A stretch of 33,980 nt of DNA, taken from positions 1 through 33,980 of the forward strand of contig JAJYOP010000020.1 in the NCBI GenBank assembly GCA_021796115.1, in the 5' to 3' direction. The stretch comes from a bacterium (GTDB taxonomy: Bacteria > Omnitrophota > Gorgyraeia > Duberdicusellales > 4484-171). Shown here piece after piece: positions 32,190 to 33,980 of this stretch (position 1 is the first letter of the stretch; each line of letters begins with the position of its first letter). A program made the translations under genes and the position numbers. A model generated the notes under the pieces. It did not search any database. It saw nothing but the letters and a program-made list of their open reading frames with translations, and had not been told where the DNA came from.

Positions 32190-32341
32190 AAGAAGGACGA
32201 AGGACGAAAGAGTGCACAGCGAAGTAAAGCCGCGTGAAGCCTTCCCGTAAGGGAATCACCGAAGGGGACGAAGGACGATAAAAAATTACAATTAAATTTT
32301 TCTTCATCCTTCGTCCATCGTCTTTCGTAATTTTAAACATT
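32190..32341. repeat. Imperfect inverted repeat of GAAGGACGAAGG units
   Basis: The left side has GAAGGACGAAGGACGAAAG, the right side TTCATCCTTCGTCCATCGTC and CTTTCGTAA, nearly complementary. Between them is a small hairpin TTCCC-GTAA-GGGAA. It fills the spacer between the SPFH gene and purD. Confidence 0.6.
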
Positions 32342-33637
32342 ATGAAAGTTCTAGTAATTGGCTCCGGCGGTAGGGAGCATGCTTTAGTTTGGAAGATAGC
32401 TCAATCGAAATTAGTTGATAAGATTTTCTGCGCGCCGGGAAACGGCGGCATTTCCGAAATTGCCGAATGTATTGAAATAAAAGGAAATGATACCGAGCGT
32501 TTATTAAGTTTTGCCCGGAAAGAAAAAATTGATTTAACTGTTGTTGGTCCGGAAGCGCCTTTAGTTTTAGGCATTGTCGATGAGTTCTCCAATTATGGCT
32601 TAAAAATTTTTGGGCCAAAAGAAAATGCTGCCAAACTTGAAGAAAGCAAGGTTTTTGCCAAAAAGTTAATGGCAAAATACAATGTTCCTACTGCTGACTT
32701 TAATATTTTTGATAATCCTGATGAAGCTAAAAAACACGTAAGGCGAATCGGCGTGCCATGTGTAGTTAAGGCTGATGGCCTCGCCGCAGGTAAAGGCGTA
32801 GTCGTAGCCAAATCAATCGAAGAAGCCGAAAAGGCAATTGTTTCCATAATGCAAGAAAAGATTTTCGGCGATGCCGGAAATAAAATTATCATCGAAGAAT
32901 GTCTGGAAGGCCAGGAAGTATCCATCCTTATCCTTACTGATTCAAAAGCAGTTATCCCGCTAGTTTCAAGCCAGGATCACAAACGATTGCTTGATGGCGA
33001 TAATGGGCCAAATACCGGCGGTATGGGCGCGTATTCACCGGCACCAGTTTTGACCGAACCGGTATTTAAGGAAATTATGAAAAATGTTATCAACCGAACC
33101 ATTGCCGGTTTAACTCAAGAAAGCATAACTTATAGCGGAGTTATTTATGCCGGAATTATGCTTACCAAAAATGGGCCAAAAGTTTTAGAATTTAATGTTC
33201 GCTTTGGCGATCCGGAAACCCAATCCATACTGCCGCGCTTGCAATCAGATTTACTTGAAGCAATAATTGCGACTGCTGAAGGGAATTTAAGCAAATTTGC
33301 CAAATCCGGCGGGTTTAAGTGGGGCAAGCGTGCCTGCGTGTCGGTCGTTTGCGCCTCGAAAGGTTATCCCGCAAACCATGAAGCCGGCAAAGAAATATTC
33401 GGCCTTGAAGAAGTTAAAAAAATGGAAAATATCGTAGTTTTTCATGCCGGCACAAAACGCCTGCCGCAAAGCAGAGCCGGCAAAACCCAATTTGTAACCA
33501 ATGGAGGAAGGGTACTAGGCGTAACCGGCCTGGGAAATAGCATTAAAGAAGCAATAGCTAATACTTACAAAGCAGTAAGCCGCATAAATTTCGAAGGCAT
33601 GCAGTATCGTAGGGATATCGGAAGCAAAGCATTATAG
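32342..33637 (+). CDS. purD: Phosphoribosylamine-glycine ligase (PurD)
   Basis: GAR synthetase: joins glycine to phosphoribosylamine with ATP, the step after PurF. At 431 aa it has the usual length. The N-terminal MKVLVIGSGGREHALVWKI, the GPEAPLVLGIVDEF region, the ATP-grasp core VVKADGLAAGKGVVVA and the metal-binding LEFNVRFGDPETQ are intact, with the family C-terminus (RRDIGSKAL). There is no Shine-Dalgarno sequence before the ATG. It ends the pur block in this window; a repeat spacer follows. Confidence 0.97.
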   Translation: MKVLVIGSGGREHALVWKIAQSKLVDKIFCAPGNGGISEIAECIEIKGNDTERLLSFARKEKIDLTVVGPEAPLVLGIVDEFSNYGLKIFGPKENAAKLEESKVFAKKLMAKYNVPTADFNIFDNPDEAKKHVRRIGVPCVVKADGLAAGKGVVVAKSIEEAEKAIVSIMQEKIFGDAGNKIIIEECLEGQEVSILILTDSKAVIPLVSSQDHKRLLDGDNGPNTGGMGAYSPAPVLTEPVFKEIMKNVINRTIAGLTQESITYSGVIYAGIMLTKNGPKVLEFNVRFGDPETQSILPRLQSDLLEAIIATAEGNLSKFAKSGGFKWGKRACVSVVCASKGYPANHEAGKEIFGLEEVKKMENIVVFHAGTKRLPQSRAGKTQFVTNGGRVLGVTGLGNSIKEAIANTYKAVSRINFEGMQYRRDIGSKAL

Positions 33638-33750
33638 GATATTCGTCGGACAATCGCACTTAACGCACTCATTTTAGGTCTTAGCTGACATGTATTGCTT
33701 AACAACTATCACGTGATACCTGCGTAAACGATAGACGACATTGAAGAAGC
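33638..33750. repeat. Repeat spacer with palindrome family copy D
   Basis: The core TATCACGTGATA (33707-33718), followed by CCTGCGTAA, is a diverged copy of the 32-bp family. 'cgatagacga' is shared with the hisS-aspS spacer, and 'cgcacttaacgc' resembles GCACTTAGCGC there. Confidence 0.6.
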
Positions 33751-33980
33751 ATGATAAAATATATTAAATATTTACTAACAAGTTTTAGCGTTTCCTTTTT
33801 ATTTTTACAAACACTGGGCTTCTGCGATACCATAATCCTTAACGATGGAAGAAAAATAGAAGGACTTGTTGTAGAAAAATCCGACAGTTTCATAAAAGTT
33901 GAATTCGAAGGTGTCGAACTTAAATTCTACAACAAAGATATCAAAGAAATAATCCATGATGAAAATGTGCCTTCGAAATT
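33751..33980 (+). CDS. Secreted protein, N-terminal fragment (runs off the window)
   Basis: An open frame starts at the ATG at 33751 and continues without a stop to the window end (76 codons); it is not in the ORF track. The N-terminus MIKYIKYLLTSFSVSFLFLQ, ending LGFCDT, is a Sec signal peptide. The start of the mature part, TIILNDGRKIEGLVVEKSD, and EGVELKFYNKDIKEI show a small beta-domain pattern (DG-x-x-x-x-G-x-V) seen in many secreted proteins of unknown function. No family can be named from the fragment. Confidence 0.7.
   Translation, partial: MIKYIKYLLTSFSVSFLFLQTLGFCDTIILNDGRKIEGLVVEKSDSFIKVEFEGVELKFYNKDIKEIIHDENVPSK

Overview
The window is 34 kb of chromosomal DNA from a bacterium with moderately low GC and the standard genetic code. 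It carries housekeeping genes, two secreted or cell-surface gene groups, and intergenic spacers full of palindromic repeats. The mix points to an uncultured Gram-negative-type lineage such as Candidatus Omnitrophota (OP3). It includes a short secreted protein with a TTYYPAP-type N-terminus, a TIGR04073-like (exosortase-associated) protein, a PhoH / 7TM-HD / YbeY run and a bacterial PurF-PurM-PurD set. This placement is inference; no rRNA or tRNA gene is visible to confirm it.

Layout, left to right. 1-362 is a repeat-rich non-coding stretch. 363-7605 holds dnaE, an HU-type protein gene, hisS, an unusually short aspS and a LysM lipoprotein gene. 7703-14301 is a compact + strand run: phoH, a 7TM-HD phosphohydrolase gene, ybeY, recO, queF, polX and panB. 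14381-18134 is an AT-rich cassette behind a consensus sigma70 promoter: two small secreted proteins, an HxsD-like protein, a 73-aa orphan, an HxsB-like radical SAM/SPASM protein and a short Cys/His-rich secreted peptide that looks like its substrate. A convergent prepilin-peptidase-like (A24) gene follows. 19055-22442 is a second small module: a GNAT-like protein, a ketosynthase-like protein that has lost its catalytic Cys, an acyl carrier protein and an intact ketosynthase. A TIGR04073-like secreted protein comes next. 23461-33637 is a purine biosynthesis block (purB, purL, purQ, purF, purM, an SPFH protein gene, purD). The window ends inside a secreted protein gene.

How the genes work together. 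The pur genes cover most of the route from PRPP to IMP and AMP; purN/T, purE/K, purC and purH are not here. The most novel part is 14.3-22.5 kb. I read 15272-18134 as a variant of the His-Xaa-Ser (HXS) RiPP maturation system: one radical SAM enzyme instead of two, an HxsD-like partner, and a substrate with no His-Xaa-Ser triplets but three His-Xaa-Asn triplets and five Cys after its leader. The next module resembles a minimal type II polyketide/fatty-acid set (KS, CLF-like pseudo-KS, ACP). Whether the two modules cooperate is unknown.

Other notable points. AspRS lacks the bacterial GAD insertion domain and has the His/Gly pair associated with non-discriminating AspRS. Several genes (HU, queF, panB, purL) have a -10 box so close to the ATG that their mRNAs should be leaderless. 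Intergenic spacers share a 32-bp palindrome family and other composite inverted repeats.
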